From Solirubrobacter sp963792915 (lineage in GTDB: Bacteria; Actinomycetota; Thermoleophilia; Solirubrobacterales; Solirubrobacteraceae): a stretch of DNA of 64,000 nucleotides. The DNA is taken from the NCBI GenBank assembly GCA_963792915.1, contig CAWBYD010000003.1, positions 1,868,964 to 1,932,963 of the forward strand. The letters run 5' to 3'. The notes under the pieces are model-generated. The model was not told the DNA's origin and ran no database searches. It saw only the letters and a list, made by a program, of their open reading frames with translations. This document shows positions 8,344 through 16,050 of the stretch, piece by piece; the stretch's first letter is position 1, and every line of letters starts with the position of its first letter. A program made the position numbers and the translations under genes.

Positions 8344-9879
8344 CTACCAGGCCGGCGTGGCCGCGGGGTCCGCAGCGGCCGCGGGAGCCGGCGCCGCGGG
8401 CGCGGGCGCCGGATCGGCGGGCGGCGCGGGTGCGGGAGCCGGTGCGGCCGGAGCCGCGGGGGCCGGAGCGGGAGCGGCGGGTGCCGGAGCGGCCGGGGCC
8501 GGATCGGCGGGCTTCGGCGCCGGGGCCGGGTCAGCCGGCGCCGGCGAGTCGGCGTGGGTGGGCGCGGACTTCGCGTCGTCGGCCGGCGCGCTCGCCGGCG
8601 GGTCGGCGGGCTTGGCGTCGTCGGCGGGCTTGGCGTCGTCGGCGGGCTTGGCGGAGTCGGCGGGCTTGGCGTCGTCGGCGGGCTTGGCGGAGTCGGCGGG
8701 CGTCGTGGCGTCGGCCGGCGTGCTCGCCGTGGCGTCGGCGGGCGTGGCGGCGTCGGCCGGCGTGCTCGCCGTGGCGTCGGCGGGCGTGGCGGCGTCGGCC
8801 GGCGTGCTCGCCGTGGCGTCGGCGGGCGTGGCGGCGTCGGCCGGCGTGCTCGCCGGGTCGGCGGCGGGCGTCGGGGCGGGGTCGGGCGCCGTCGTGACCG
8901 GCTGCTCGGAGACGGGTGCGGGCGCGTCGGCCGGCGGGGCGGGCGTGTCGGCGGTCGGCGCGGGATCGTCGGCCGGCGGCGCCGGCGTCTCGACCGGATC
9001 GTCGGTCACCGGCGGCGCGGGATCCGTGGGCGCGGGCGCCTCGGTCGCGGGCGGCGCCGGGGGCGGCACGGGCAGCCCGTCGGGGTAGCCGTCGCCGTCG
9101 CGGTCGTCCATGCCGTCGGGCCTGCCGTCGCCGTCGGTGTCCGGGTTCGTCGGGTCGCTGCCATTGCGCACCTCGGCGGCGTTGGACACGCCGTCGCCGT
9201 CGGAATCGTCGTCACCGTCGATGATGCCGTTGCCGTTGGTGTCGCCGTTGGGGATCGTCGAGGCGATCTTGAACTCGGTCAGGTTCGAGAGGCCGGTCGA
9301 GGCGTCGGTCGCCGAGGCGTCCGTCGGGTCGCTCGCGCTGTGCCCGTTCGCCTCCTCCCAGTTGTTCGGGATCCCATCGCCGTCGGAGTCGGTCGTGTTG
9401 TCGGGCGCGGTGAAGCCGCTGGGCCCGAAGTTGCCGGAGGAAGCGTCGGTGTTGACCTCACCGGTGACGACGCGCTTGGCGCGCGTGCGCACCGGCGCGG
9501 ACGTGGCGGGCGGGCCGTTGACAGCGTCGAGCACGCCGAAGCTCGCGCCAGTGCGGGCGCTGCCCGTGCCCGTGAGGCCTGAGAGGCCGACGGCGGCCGT
9601 CGCACCCGCGGGAGCCGGGGCCGCGCCCTTGCGCGACTGCCCCTGCGGCGAGCGCGGCGCATGCGCCGGCGGCATGGCCGCGAGCTTGACGTTCGTCACG
9701 TCGTTCGGACGCAGACCCTGCGGCCAGTCCTTCCAGCCGACGAGGGGCGCGGCGAGTGCGCCCATGCCCAGGGTCCCGGCGATCAGGCCGGTGGCGATGG
9801 TCCCCGCGAAGCGGAGATCGCCGAGCGCCGACGGCCGTGCCGTGCGCGTGGTGATCATGGTGCTGTCAGTGTCCGACAT
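8344..9879 (-). CDS. Secreted or membrane-anchored protein with calcium-binding TSP3-type repeats and a Pro/Ala/Asp-rich tail
   Basis: 511 residues from ATG at 9879, chosen for the purine-rich GGAAGGGGAAG 8-18 nt upstream. Order: about 25 polar residues; one hydrophobic segment (about residues 24-48) that may be a signal anchor; a linker; three aspartate-rich thrombospondin type 3-like blocks around residues 160-275 (DSDGDGIPNNWEE, DTNGNGIIDGDDD with DSDGDGVSNAAE, and DTDGDGRPDGMDD with DRDGDGYPDG). The last 235 residues are Pro, Ala, Asp, Thr and Lys in tandem blocks. Expected to sit outside the membrane and bind calcium; the tail could span or stick to the cell wall. It lies on the opposite strand inside the normally contiguous fmt-rsmB region. 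No sortase or cell-wall-binding motif is evident. Function unknown. Confidence 0.8.
   Translation of the reverse strand: MSDTDSTMITTRTARPSALGDLRFAGTIATGLIAGTLGMGALAAPLVGWKDWPQGLRPNDVTNVKLAAMPPAHAPRSPQGQSRKGAAPAPAGATAAVGLSGLTGTGSARTGASFGVLDAVNGPPATSAPVRTRAKRVVTGEVNTDASSGNFGPSGFTAPDNTTDSDGDGIPNNWEEANGHSASDPTDASATDASTGLSNLTEFKIASTIPNGDTNGNGIIDGDDDSDGDGVSNAAEVRNGSDPTNPDTDGDGRPDGMDDRDGDGYPDGLPVPPPAPPATEAPAPTDPAPPVTDDPVETPAPPADDPAPTADTPAPPADAPAPVSEQPVTTAPDPAPTPAADPASTPADAATPADATASTPADAATPADATASTPADAATPADATASTPADATTPADSAKPADDAKPADSAKPADDAKPADDAKPADPPASAPADDAKSAPTHADSPAPADPAPAPKPADPAPAAPAPAAPAPAPAAPAAPAPAPAPPADPAPAPAAPAPAAAADPAATPAW
8608..8697. repeat. Five tandem 18-bp units in the TSP3-protein tail
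   Basis: Five 18-bp units beginning GGGCTTGGCG, differing only at GTCG versus GAGT. On the coding (minus) strand they give six-residue Lys-Pro-Ala-Asp repeats. The period is a multiple of three, so copy number can change without loss of frame. Confidence 0.85.
8708..8833. repeat. Three tandem 42-bp units in the TSP3-protein tail
   Basis: Three identical 42-bp units with a partial fourth, encoding a 14-residue Ala/Thr/Pro/Asp block. The units are identical at DNA level, including third positions, so the expansion is recent or kept uniform by recombination. Confidence 0.85.
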
Positions 9880-10138
9880 GTTCTGGCTTCCCCTTCCGTG
9901 GCCAGTGTCGGCAAGTTGTACGGGTTCCATTAGCCCCCGTGGGGCGAATTGATGACGAGGGCAGAGATTTGGACAAACGTACGAGCATTCTGCGAAACAG
10001 CTGCAAATAGCCCATTTCGAAGCTTGAACAAGGCACCGGAAGCCGGACGACTCTACGACATTGGCGCCTTCGCCCTCATCCTGGGGCGGCCGCGGCACCG
10101 CCGGAGAGCCAATCAGACCACGGTCGCCGCGTAAAGTC
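9880..10138. other. Divergent intergenic region with an AT-richer core and part of a dispersed repeat
   Basis: 259 bp between the TSP3 gene and rsmB. Bases 9950-10030 are clearly AT-richer than their surroundings, as for a promoter region, but I cannot fix -35/-10 pairs. Bases 10075-10091 (CTCATCCTGGGGCGGCC) recur with one change at 22522-22538. Confidence 0.5.
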
Positions 10139-11473
10139 TTGACGCACAAACACCTCCACGTCGCACCGGCGCGCGCCGCCGCGTACCTCGTGGTTCGGCG
10201 CGTCTTCGAGCAGGGAGCGTGGGCCGACCGCGCGCTGCACGGCGAGGCGCGCCGGCTGGAGCTCGACGCGCGCGACTGGGCGCTGGCGACGAACCTCACC
10301 TTCGGGACGGTGCAGCGCGTCGCGACGCTCGACCACGTGATCGCGACGCTCGCGGGCCGGCCGGTCGCCAAGCTCGACGCGGCGATGCTGGCCGCGCTGC
10401 GGCTCGGCGTGTTCCAGCTCGCGTTCCTGGACCGCGTGCCCGCGCACGCCGCGGTCGGCGAGTCCGTCGAGCTCGTCAAGGCCGACGCCCCGCGCGGCGC
10501 CGGGCTGGTCAACGCGGTGCTGCGCCGCGCCGTGCGCGAGGCGCGCCCGCTGATCGCCGCGCTGCCGGACGCCACGCCCCAGCAGGCCGCGCTCAAGCAC
10601 TCGCATCCGGAGTGGATCGCGCAGCTGTGGTTCGACACGCTCGGCGCCGAGGCGGCGCGCGCGCTGCTGGCCGCCGGCAACGAGCCCGCGGAGGCCGTGC
10701 TGCGCGCGAACGCCCTGCGCACGACGCCAGCGGCCCTGGCCGAGCGCCTCGGCGTCCCCACCCGCCGCAGCGAGGACCTGCCGGAGGCGCTGATCCTCGA
10801 CGCCGCGTTCGACGCCTTCTCCTCGCAGGAGTGGCGCGAGGGGCTGTTCATGCCGCAGTCGCGCGCCGCGATGACCGTCGCGCGCGTGCTGGCGCCCGCG
10901 CCCGGGGAGCGCGTGCTCGACCTCTGCGCGGCGCCGGGCGGCAAGACGACGCACCTCGCCGCCTTGATGGGCGACCGCGGCCGGATCACGGCCGTCGAGC
11001 GCCACGAGGGCCGCGCCGAGGCGCTCCGGCGCACCGCGCAGCGGATGGGCGCCACGAGCGTTCAGGTGCGCGTCGCCGACGCCGCCGTCGCGCAGGAGGC
11101 CGGCGCGTATGACCGGGTGCTCGTCGACCCGCCGTGCAGCGATCTCGGCACGCTCGCGGCGCGCCCCGACGCGCGCTGGCACAAGGCGGGGCGCCCGGAG
11201 GCGCTGGCTGAGCTGCAGGCCCGCATCCTGGCCGCGGGAGCGAGCGCGCTGCGGCCCGGCGGTACCCTGGTCTACTCGACCTGCACGATCTCGCCAGCCG
11301 AGAACGAACGCGTCGTGGAAGCCTTCCTGCGCGCCAACGACGACTTCACGGCCGACGATCTGGGCTCAGAGGTCCCCGTGTGGAAGCATCCGACCATGCC
11401 GCGCCACCTCCAGACGTACCCCCACCGTGACCACACCGACGGTTTCTTCATCGCGAGGCTGGTGCGCGCGTGA
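10139..11473 (+). CDS. rsmB: 16S rRNA m5C967 methyltransferase (RsmB/Sun family)
   Basis: 444 residues from TTG at 10139. This start gives the usual short lead before ARAAAYLVVRRVFEQGAWADRAL; longer starts add an unrelated Pro/Arg tail. It methylates cytosine in helix 31 of 16S rRNA. The N-terminal third is the NusB-like RNA-binding domain; the catalytic domain has the SAM motif DLCAAPGGKTTHLA, motif IV VDPPCSDLGTL with the release cysteine, and VYSTCT with the attacking cysteine. Its stop overlaps the GTG of the next gene by 4 nt, starting an rsmB-zinc ribbon-rpe unit. In related genomes fmt sits directly upstream; here the TSP3 gene separates them. Confidence 0.94.
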   Translation: MTHKHLHVAPARAAAYLVVRRVFEQGAWADRALHGEARRLELDARDWALATNLTFGTVQRVATLDHVIATLAGRPVAKLDAAMLAALRLGVFQLAFLDRVPAHAAVGESVELVKADAPRGAGLVNAVLRRAVREARPLIAALPDATPQQAALKHSHPEWIAQLWFDTLGAEAARALLAAGNEPAEAVLRANALRTTPAALAERLGVPTRRSEDLPEALILDAAFDAFSSQEWREGLFMPQSRAAMTVARVLAPAPGERVLDLCAAPGGKTTHLAALMGDRGRITAVERHEGRAEALRRTAQRMGATSVQVRVADAAVAQEAGAYDRVLVDPPCSDLGTLAARPDARWHKAGRPEALAELQARILAAGASALRPGGTLVYSTCTISPAENERVVEAFLRANDDFTADDLGSEVPVWKHPTMPRHLQTYPHRDHTDGFFIARLVRA

Positions 11474-11691
11474 GCGACGTCGACCTCGGCTCGGTCTGCC
11501 CGTCCTGCCACGAGCCATGGCTGCGGCCCACCAACCTCCCCGGCCGCTACCGCTGCGTGAACTGCCTGCACCGCTTCGAGCTGCGCTCGGTGTGCCCGAA
11601 CTGCGGCGAGCACTCGACGATCGTGCGCATGTCGAACACGGCGCTCTACGTGTGCGGGCACTGCCAGGCATCGATGCTCGCCCCGATCTGA
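11470..11691 (+). CDS. Small zinc-ribbon protein
   Basis: 73 residues, GTG at 11470 overlapping the rsmB stop (GTGA). Cys pairs are arranged as CPSC, YRCVNC, CPNCGEH and YVCGHC, enough for two zinc knuckles. Length and Cys spacing resemble the E. coli YfgJ-like zinc-ribbon family, whose role is not known. Its position inside the rsmB-rpe unit suggests an RNA- or ribosome-related job, which is inference only. The TGA stop shares its last base with the ATG of rpe. Confidence 0.82.
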   Translation: MSDVDLGSVCPSCHEPWLRPTNLPGRYRCVNCLHRFELRSVCPNCGEHSTIVRMSNTALYVCGHCQASMLAPI

Positions 11692-12338
11692 TGCGCGGCG
11701 TCGCCCCTTCGATCCTCGCGGCCGACTTCGGCCGCCTCGCCGAGCAGGTGCAGACCGTGCTCGACGGCGGCGCCGCGGTCATCCACGTCGACGTCATGGA
11801 CGGCCACTTCGTCCCGCCGATCACGATGGGCCCGCTCGCCGTCCAGGCGATCGCGGACACGGTCCACGCGGCCGGCGCGAAGATCGACGTGCACCTGATG
11901 GTCGAGCGTCCTGAGCGCTACGCGCAGGACTTCGCGGCCGCGGGCGCGGACTCGATCACGGCGCACGTCGAGGCCACCCCGCACGCCAACTACGCGCTGC
12001 AGGCGATCCGCGAAGCCGGCTGCGCGGCCGGGCTCGCGCTCAACCCCGGCACGCCCGCCGACGCGGTTCGCGAGCTGACACCGGACCTCGTGCTGTGCAT
12101 GACGGTCAACCCGGGCTGGGGCGGCCAGCGCTTTCTTGAGGCTTCACTCTCCAAACTGGAGCGCTTGCGCGAGCTGATCGGGCCCGACGTCGTGCTCGAG
12201 GTCGACGGCGGGATCGACGCCGCGACCGCGGCCCGCTGTGCCCGGGCGGGCGCGACGCTGTTCGTCGCCGGCACAGCGGTGTTCGGCACCCCCGACCCTG
12301 CCGCGGCCGTGCAGGAGATCGCGGCGGCCGTCGCGTGA
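11691..12338 (+). CDS. rpe: Ribulose-phosphate 3-epimerase
   Basis: 215 residues, a normal length. Interconverts ribulose-5-phosphate and xylulose-5-phosphate in the pentose phosphate pathway. TIM-barrel motifs are complete: APSILAADF at the start, VDVMDGHFVPPITMGP (metal-binding His and Asp), DVHLMVE, MTVNPGWGGQRF and EVDGGIDAATA with the phosphate-binding VAGTAVFG. TGATG overlap with the upstream gene indicates translational coupling. In Mycobacterium the next genes would be of riboflavin synthesis; here those lie 37 kb away. Confidence 0.96.
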   Translation: MRGVAPSILAADFGRLAEQVQTVLDGGAAVIHVDVMDGHFVPPITMGPLAVQAIADTVHAAGAKIDVHLMVERPERYAQDFAAAGADSITAHVEATPHANYALQAIREAGCAAGLALNPGTPADAVRELTPDLVLCMTVNPGWGGQRFLEASLSKLERLRELIGPDVVLEVDGGIDAATAARCARAGATLFVAGTAVFGTPDPAAAVQEIAAAVA

Positions 12339-12392
12339 CCGTGGTTTGCGCAGTCCTCTGTACGGCCAGCCGTATGTGAAGGTGTTCACAGG

Positions 12393-12764
12393 GTGACGAA
12401 ACTTGCACTCGTGGACTGCACCGTCCTCATAGTCGACGACCACCCGTCGTTTCGGGCCAGCGCGCGCGTGCTGCTCGAGTCGGAGGGGTTCAACGTCGTC
12501 GGCGAGGCGGTGGACGGGGCGAGCGCGGTCGAGGAGACCTACCGCCTGCGTCCCCAGCTCGTGCTGCTCGACGTCCAGCTCCCGGACATCGACGGCTTCG
12601 ACGTCGCAGCGCGCATCACCGGGCACCCGGACTCGCCCGCGGTGATCCTCGTCTCGAGCCGCGACTCCTCGGACTTCGGCCCGCTCGTCTCGCGCTCCGG
12701 CGCGCGCGGGTTCGTCCCGAAGGCCGAGCTGTCCGGCGAGCGCGTGCAGGAGCTGTTGCTTTGA
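12393..12764 (+). CDS. Stand-alone response-regulator receiver domain
   Basis: 123 residues, GTG start. A complete receiver fold: acidic pair VDDH near residue 15, phospho-accepting Asp in LLDVQLPDIDGFD near residue 57, Ser in LVSSRDSS, and Lys in FVPKAEL. There is no output domain; the frame ends just after the fold and overlaps the kinase start by 4 nt (TTGA). It may act by protein contact, as a phosphate sink, or as a second target for the following kinase. Confidence 0.88.
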   Translation: MTKLALVDCTVLIVDDHPSFRASARVLLESEGFNVVGEAVDGASAVEETYRLRPQLVLLDVQLPDIDGFDVAARITGHPDSPAVILVSSRDSSDFGPLVSRSGARGFVPKAELSGERVQELLL

Positions 12765-14494
12765 CGACCCTCACGCGGGCGCTGGCGATGCTGGCGCTCG
12801 CGGCACTGCTCGTCGGCCTGGCCGGAGCGGGGGTGATCCTCGGCTCCGACCACGCGGCGCACCGCGGGCTGGGCGCCGCGGTCGTGTTCTTCATCGGCGC
12901 CGCCTGGGTCGGAACCGGCCTGTACGCGTGGTGGCGGCGGCCGGCCAACCGCTTCGGCGCACTGATGACGTGGACCGGCTTCGCCTGGCTGCTGACGGCC
13001 TTCACGGCCGCCGACGCGCCGGGCGTGTTCACCCTCGCGGTGATCGCCGCGAACCTCTACATCGCGGCGTTCGTGCACCTGCTGCTCTCCTACCCCGAGG
13101 GCCGCGTGCACTCGCGCGGCGAGCGGCGGCTCGTGATCGCCGGCTACGCGCTCGCGCTCGCCGGCCCGCTGCCGGTCCTGATGTTCGGGTTCGACACGAG
13201 CCCGGTCGGCTGCGACTGCCCGGACTCGGTGATCCAGATCTCGGGCGCGACCGCGCCGGGCACGATCATGGACGTCGTCGCCAGCGCCCTCGCGCTCGTG
13301 CTGGTCGGCTGGGTCGTGGTCCTGCTCGTGCGCCGCTGGCGTGCGGCCAGCGCGCCGCAGCGCGTCACGATGGCGCCGCTGCTGTGGTCGGGCACCGCGC
13401 TGCTGATCCTCGTCGCGGCCGGGATCGGCGCCGAGAGCGTGACGGGGACCAGCGGCGTCTCCAGCCTGTTGCTGGTGCTCAGCCAGCTGATCTTCGGCTC
13501 GGTGCCGTTCACGTTCCTGTTCGGGCTGCTGCGCACGCGCGTGGCCCGCGCCGACGCCGTCGCCGAGCTGCTCCTGCGCCTCGGCGAGGCGCCCGGTACC
13601 GACGGGCTGCGCGGCCTGCTGGCCGACGCGCTGGGCGACCGCTCGCTGATGCTCGTGTTCTGGATCGACGGCCGCTGGGTCAAGCGCGACGGGACGCCCT
13701 GCGGGCTGCCGCGCGACCGCGCGTGGACGGCGGTGGAGCTCGAGGGCCGCCGCGTCGGCGCGATCGTCCACGATCGCAGCCTGGCCGACGAGCCGGAGCT
13801 GCTCGGCTCGATCGCCGCGGCCGCCGGGCTGGCCGTCGAGCACGAGCGCCTCGAGGCCGCGCTGGGCGCGCGCCTGGAGGAGCTGCGGCGCTCGCGCGCC
13901 CGGATCGTCGAGGCCGGCCTGGCCGAGCGCCGGCGGCTCGAGCGCAACCTGCACGACGGCGCCCAGCAGCGGCTCGTCGCGCTCTCGCTGACGCTGCGGA
14001 TCGCCCAGAACCAGATCGCCAAGGCGCCCGAGAAGGCGGCGTCGATGGTGGGTGACGCGCAGGAGGAGCTCACCCGCGCGCTCGAGGAGCTGCGCGAACT
14101 GGCTCGCGGCATCCACCCCGCCGTGCTGTCCGATCGCGGACTGCAGGCCGCGGTCGAGGCGCTGGCGGTGCGCTCGCCGCTGCCGGTCAAGGTGGTCGAG
14201 GTGCCGGGCGAGCGGCTGCCCGAGCCCGTCGAGGCCGCGGCCTACTTCGTGATCTCTGAGGCGCTGACCAACGTGGCCAAGTACGCCAACGCGAACGAGG
14301 CCACGGTCGCGGTGCGCCGCGTCAACGGCCACGCCGAGGTCGAGGTGCGCGACGATGGCGTGGGCGGCGCCGACCCCGGCCGCGGGTCGGGCCTGCGCGG
14401 GCTCGCCGACCGCGTCGGCGCGCTGGACGGTTTCCTGGCGCTCGACTCCCCACCCGGGTCGGGCACTACTCTGCGAGCGGAGATTCCCGTATGA
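12761..14494 (+). CDS. NarL-family sensor histidine kinase with multi-pass membrane N-terminus
   Basis: 577 residues from TTG at 12761. Residues 1 to about 260 contain around seven hydrophobic segments with short loops, so the input is probably membrane-linked or internal. A soluble linker of about 100 residues follows. The dimerisation box is ERRRLERNLHDGAQQRLVAL (HisKA_3, His near residue 400) and the ATPase domain shows SEALTNVAKYA and DDGVGGADPGRGSGLRGLADR. Expected partners are the receiver-only gene upstream and the LuxR-type regulator at 14538. The signal cannot be told from sequence. Confidence 0.9.
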   Translation: MTTLTRALAMLALAALLVGLAGAGVILGSDHAAHRGLGAAVVFFIGAAWVGTGLYAWWRRPANRFGALMTWTGFAWLLTAFTAADAPGVFTLAVIAANLYIAAFVHLLLSYPEGRVHSRGERRLVIAGYALALAGPLPVLMFGFDTSPVGCDCPDSVIQISGATAPGTIMDVVASALALVLVGWVVVLLVRRWRAASAPQRVTMAPLLWSGTALLILVAAGIGAESVTGTSGVSSLLLVLSQLIFGSVPFTFLFGLLRTRVARADAVAELLLRLGEAPGTDGLRGLLADALGDRSLMLVFWIDGRWVKRDGTPCGLPRDRAWTAVELEGRRVGAIVHDRSLADEPELLGSIAAAAGLAVEHERLEAALGARLEELRRSRARIVEAGLAERRRLERNLHDGAQQRLVALSLTLRIAQNQIAKAPEKAASMVGDAQEELTRALEELRELARGIHPAVLSDRGLQAAVEALAVRSPLPVKVVEVPGERLPEPVEAAAYFVISEALTNVAKYANANEATVAVRRVNGHAEVEVRDDGVGGADPGRGSGLRGLADRVGALDGFLALDSPPGSGTTLRAEIPV

Positions 14495-14537
14495 AGGCAA
14501 GCAGCCCCACCGGCCCACCCCGATCACCCGACCTTCG

Positions 14538-15203
14538 ATGAGCACCGACCACCCCCTCAAAGTCGTCGTCGCCGAGGACTCCGTGCTCCTGCGCGAGGGT
14601 CTCGTGCGGCTGCTGGAGGACTCCGGCTTCGAGGTGGCCGGCCAGGCCGGGGACGCGGAGGACCTGCTGCGCAAGGTCGGCGCGCACAAGCCCGACGTCG
14701 CGGTGATCGACGTCCGGATGCCGCCCAGCCACACCGACGAGGGCCTGCGCGCCGCGCGCAAGATCCGCGCCGACCATCCCAACACCGGCGTGCTGGTGCT
14801 CTCCCAGTACGTCGAGGAGGCCTACGCGCTGGACCTGCTGTCGGAGTCCACCGAGAGCACCGGCTACCTGCTCAAGGACCGCGTGGCCGACGTCGACACG
14901 TTCACCGACGCCGTGCGCCGCGTGGCCGGAGGCGGCAGCGCGCTCGATCCCGAGGTCGTGGCCCTGCTGCTCGGCCGGCGCCGCCGCGAGGACCCGCTGG
15001 AGGGCCTGACGGCGCGCGAGCGCGAGGTGCTGGGGCTGATGGCCGAGGGCCGCTCGAACGCCGCCATCGCCGAGGCGCTGGTCGTGACCGAGCGCGCGGT
15101 CGAGAAGCACGTGACCTCGATCTTCTCCAAGCTCGACCTCGCGCCGACGGTCGAGGATCACCGCCGCGTCCTCGCGGTGCTCGCGTACCTGCGCGCCGCC
15201 TGA
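14538..15203 (+). CDS. LuxR/NarL-type response regulator
   Basis: 221 residues, ATG at 14538, 43 nt after the kinase stop. Receiver with AEDSVLLREG, phospho-Asp in VIDVRMPPSHTDEG near residue 56 and LLKDRV; then a helix-turn-helix with LTAREREVLGLMAEGRSNAAIA and the recognition helix ERAVEKHVTSIFSKL. Very similar by eye to the regulator at 37995-38696 (shared RMPP-HT-EG and EKHV blocks), so the two systems are paralogous. It may control the ABC system that follows 126 nt downstream. Confidence 0.92.
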   Translation: MSTDHPLKVVVAEDSVLLREGLVRLLEDSGFEVAGQAGDAEDLLRKVGAHKPDVAVIDVRMPPSHTDEGLRAARKIRADHPNTGVLVLSQYVEEAYALDLLSESTESTGYLLKDRVADVDTFTDAVRRVAGGGSALDPEVVALLLGRRRREDPLEGLTAREREVLGLMAEGRSNAAIAEALVVTERAVEKHVTSIFSKLDLAPTVEDHRRVLAVLAYLRAA

Positions 15204-15329
15204 GTCCGGGTGCAAACGTCTCGCTAACGCGGCGGGCGTCAACGCGGCCGGCAGAGGTAGGGTCAGCCCCACCCGGGTGGTCGTGGCACCCGAACGCTCA
15301 CCGTTTCGAAACAGACGAGGATGGTCGGC

Positions 15330-16049
15330 ATGAACATCGTTGAGACGGCGGACCTGCGCCGCACTTACGGCGAAGGTGAGACCGCCGTGCACGCGCTCGC
15401 CGGCATCACGCTGTCCTTCCCGAAAGCCCAGTTCACGGCGATCATGGGCCCGTCCGGCTCGGGCAAGTCGACGCTCATGCACCTGCTCGCGGGCCTGGAC
15501 CGGCCGACGTCGGGCTCGGTCGTGGTCGACGGCCAGGAGATCGGGAAGCTCGACGACAAGGGGCTCACCCGGCTGCGGCGCGACCGCCTGGGCTTCGTGT
15601 TCCAGTCCTACAACCTCGTGCCGGTGCTGACCGCGCTGGAGAACATCACGCTCCCGCTCACGCTGGCGGGCAAGCAGCCGGATGCTGCGTGGCTGGACCA
15701 GCTGATCGACACCGTAGGCCTGCGGGACCGGCTGACGCACCGCCCCGCCGAGCTCTCCGGCGGCCAGCAGCAGCGCGTCGCCGTGGCCCGCGCGCTCGTC
15801 CACCGGCCCGCCGTGCTGTTCGCCGACGAGCCGACCGGCAACCTGGATTCGCACGCCTCCGAGGAGGTCCTGGGGCTGCTGCGCCGGGCGGTCGACGAGT
15901 TCGGCCAGACCGTGATCATGGTCACCCACGAGGCCGTGGCCGCCGCGGTCGCCGACCGGCTCGTGGTGCTCAGCGACGGCCGCGTCGTCCACGACGGCGC
16001 GGGCACGGACGCCGACGGCGTGCTGGATCTGATGAAGGCGGTGGCGTGA
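15330..16049 (+). CDS. ABC transporter ATPase of the LolD/MacB type
   Basis: 239 residues from ATG at 15330. GAGG at 15317-15320 lies 9 nt upstream, better placed than for the ATG at 15321. Walker A GPSGSGKSTLM, Q-loop VFQSYNLVPVLTALEN, signature LSGGQQQRVAVARAL, Walker B VLFADEPTGNLDS and switch His in VTHEA are all present. The SYNLVPVLTA Q-loop is characteristic of the ATPases that pair with FtsX/MacB-type permeases. Forms a two-gene unit with the permease 1 nt downstream. Confidence 0.94.
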   Translation: MNIVETADLRRTYGEGETAVHALAGITLSFPKAQFTAIMGPSGSGKSTLMHLLAGLDRPTSGSVVVDGQEIGKLDDKGLTRLRRDRLGFVFQSYNLVPVLTALENITLPLTLAGKQPDAAWLDQLIDTVGLRDRLTHRPAELSGGQQQRVAVARALVHRPAVLFADEPTGNLDSHASEEVLGLLRRAVDEFGQTVIMVTHEAVAAAVADRLVVLSDGRVVHDGAGTDADGVLDLMKAVA

Positions 16050-16050
16050 C

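Noticed and set aside
9949..10134. 61-residue open frame upstream of rsmB
   Set aside because: Lies in a likely promoter region, has no Shine-Dalgarno, and its only recurring part comes from the dispersed 17-bp DNA repeat rather than a protein motif.
9880..11055. N-terminal extension of the TSP3-repeat gene across the rsmB region on the minus strand
   Set aside because: The extension is antisense to rsmB, lacks protein-like composition, and the ATG at 9879 has a good ribosome site directly before a membrane segment.
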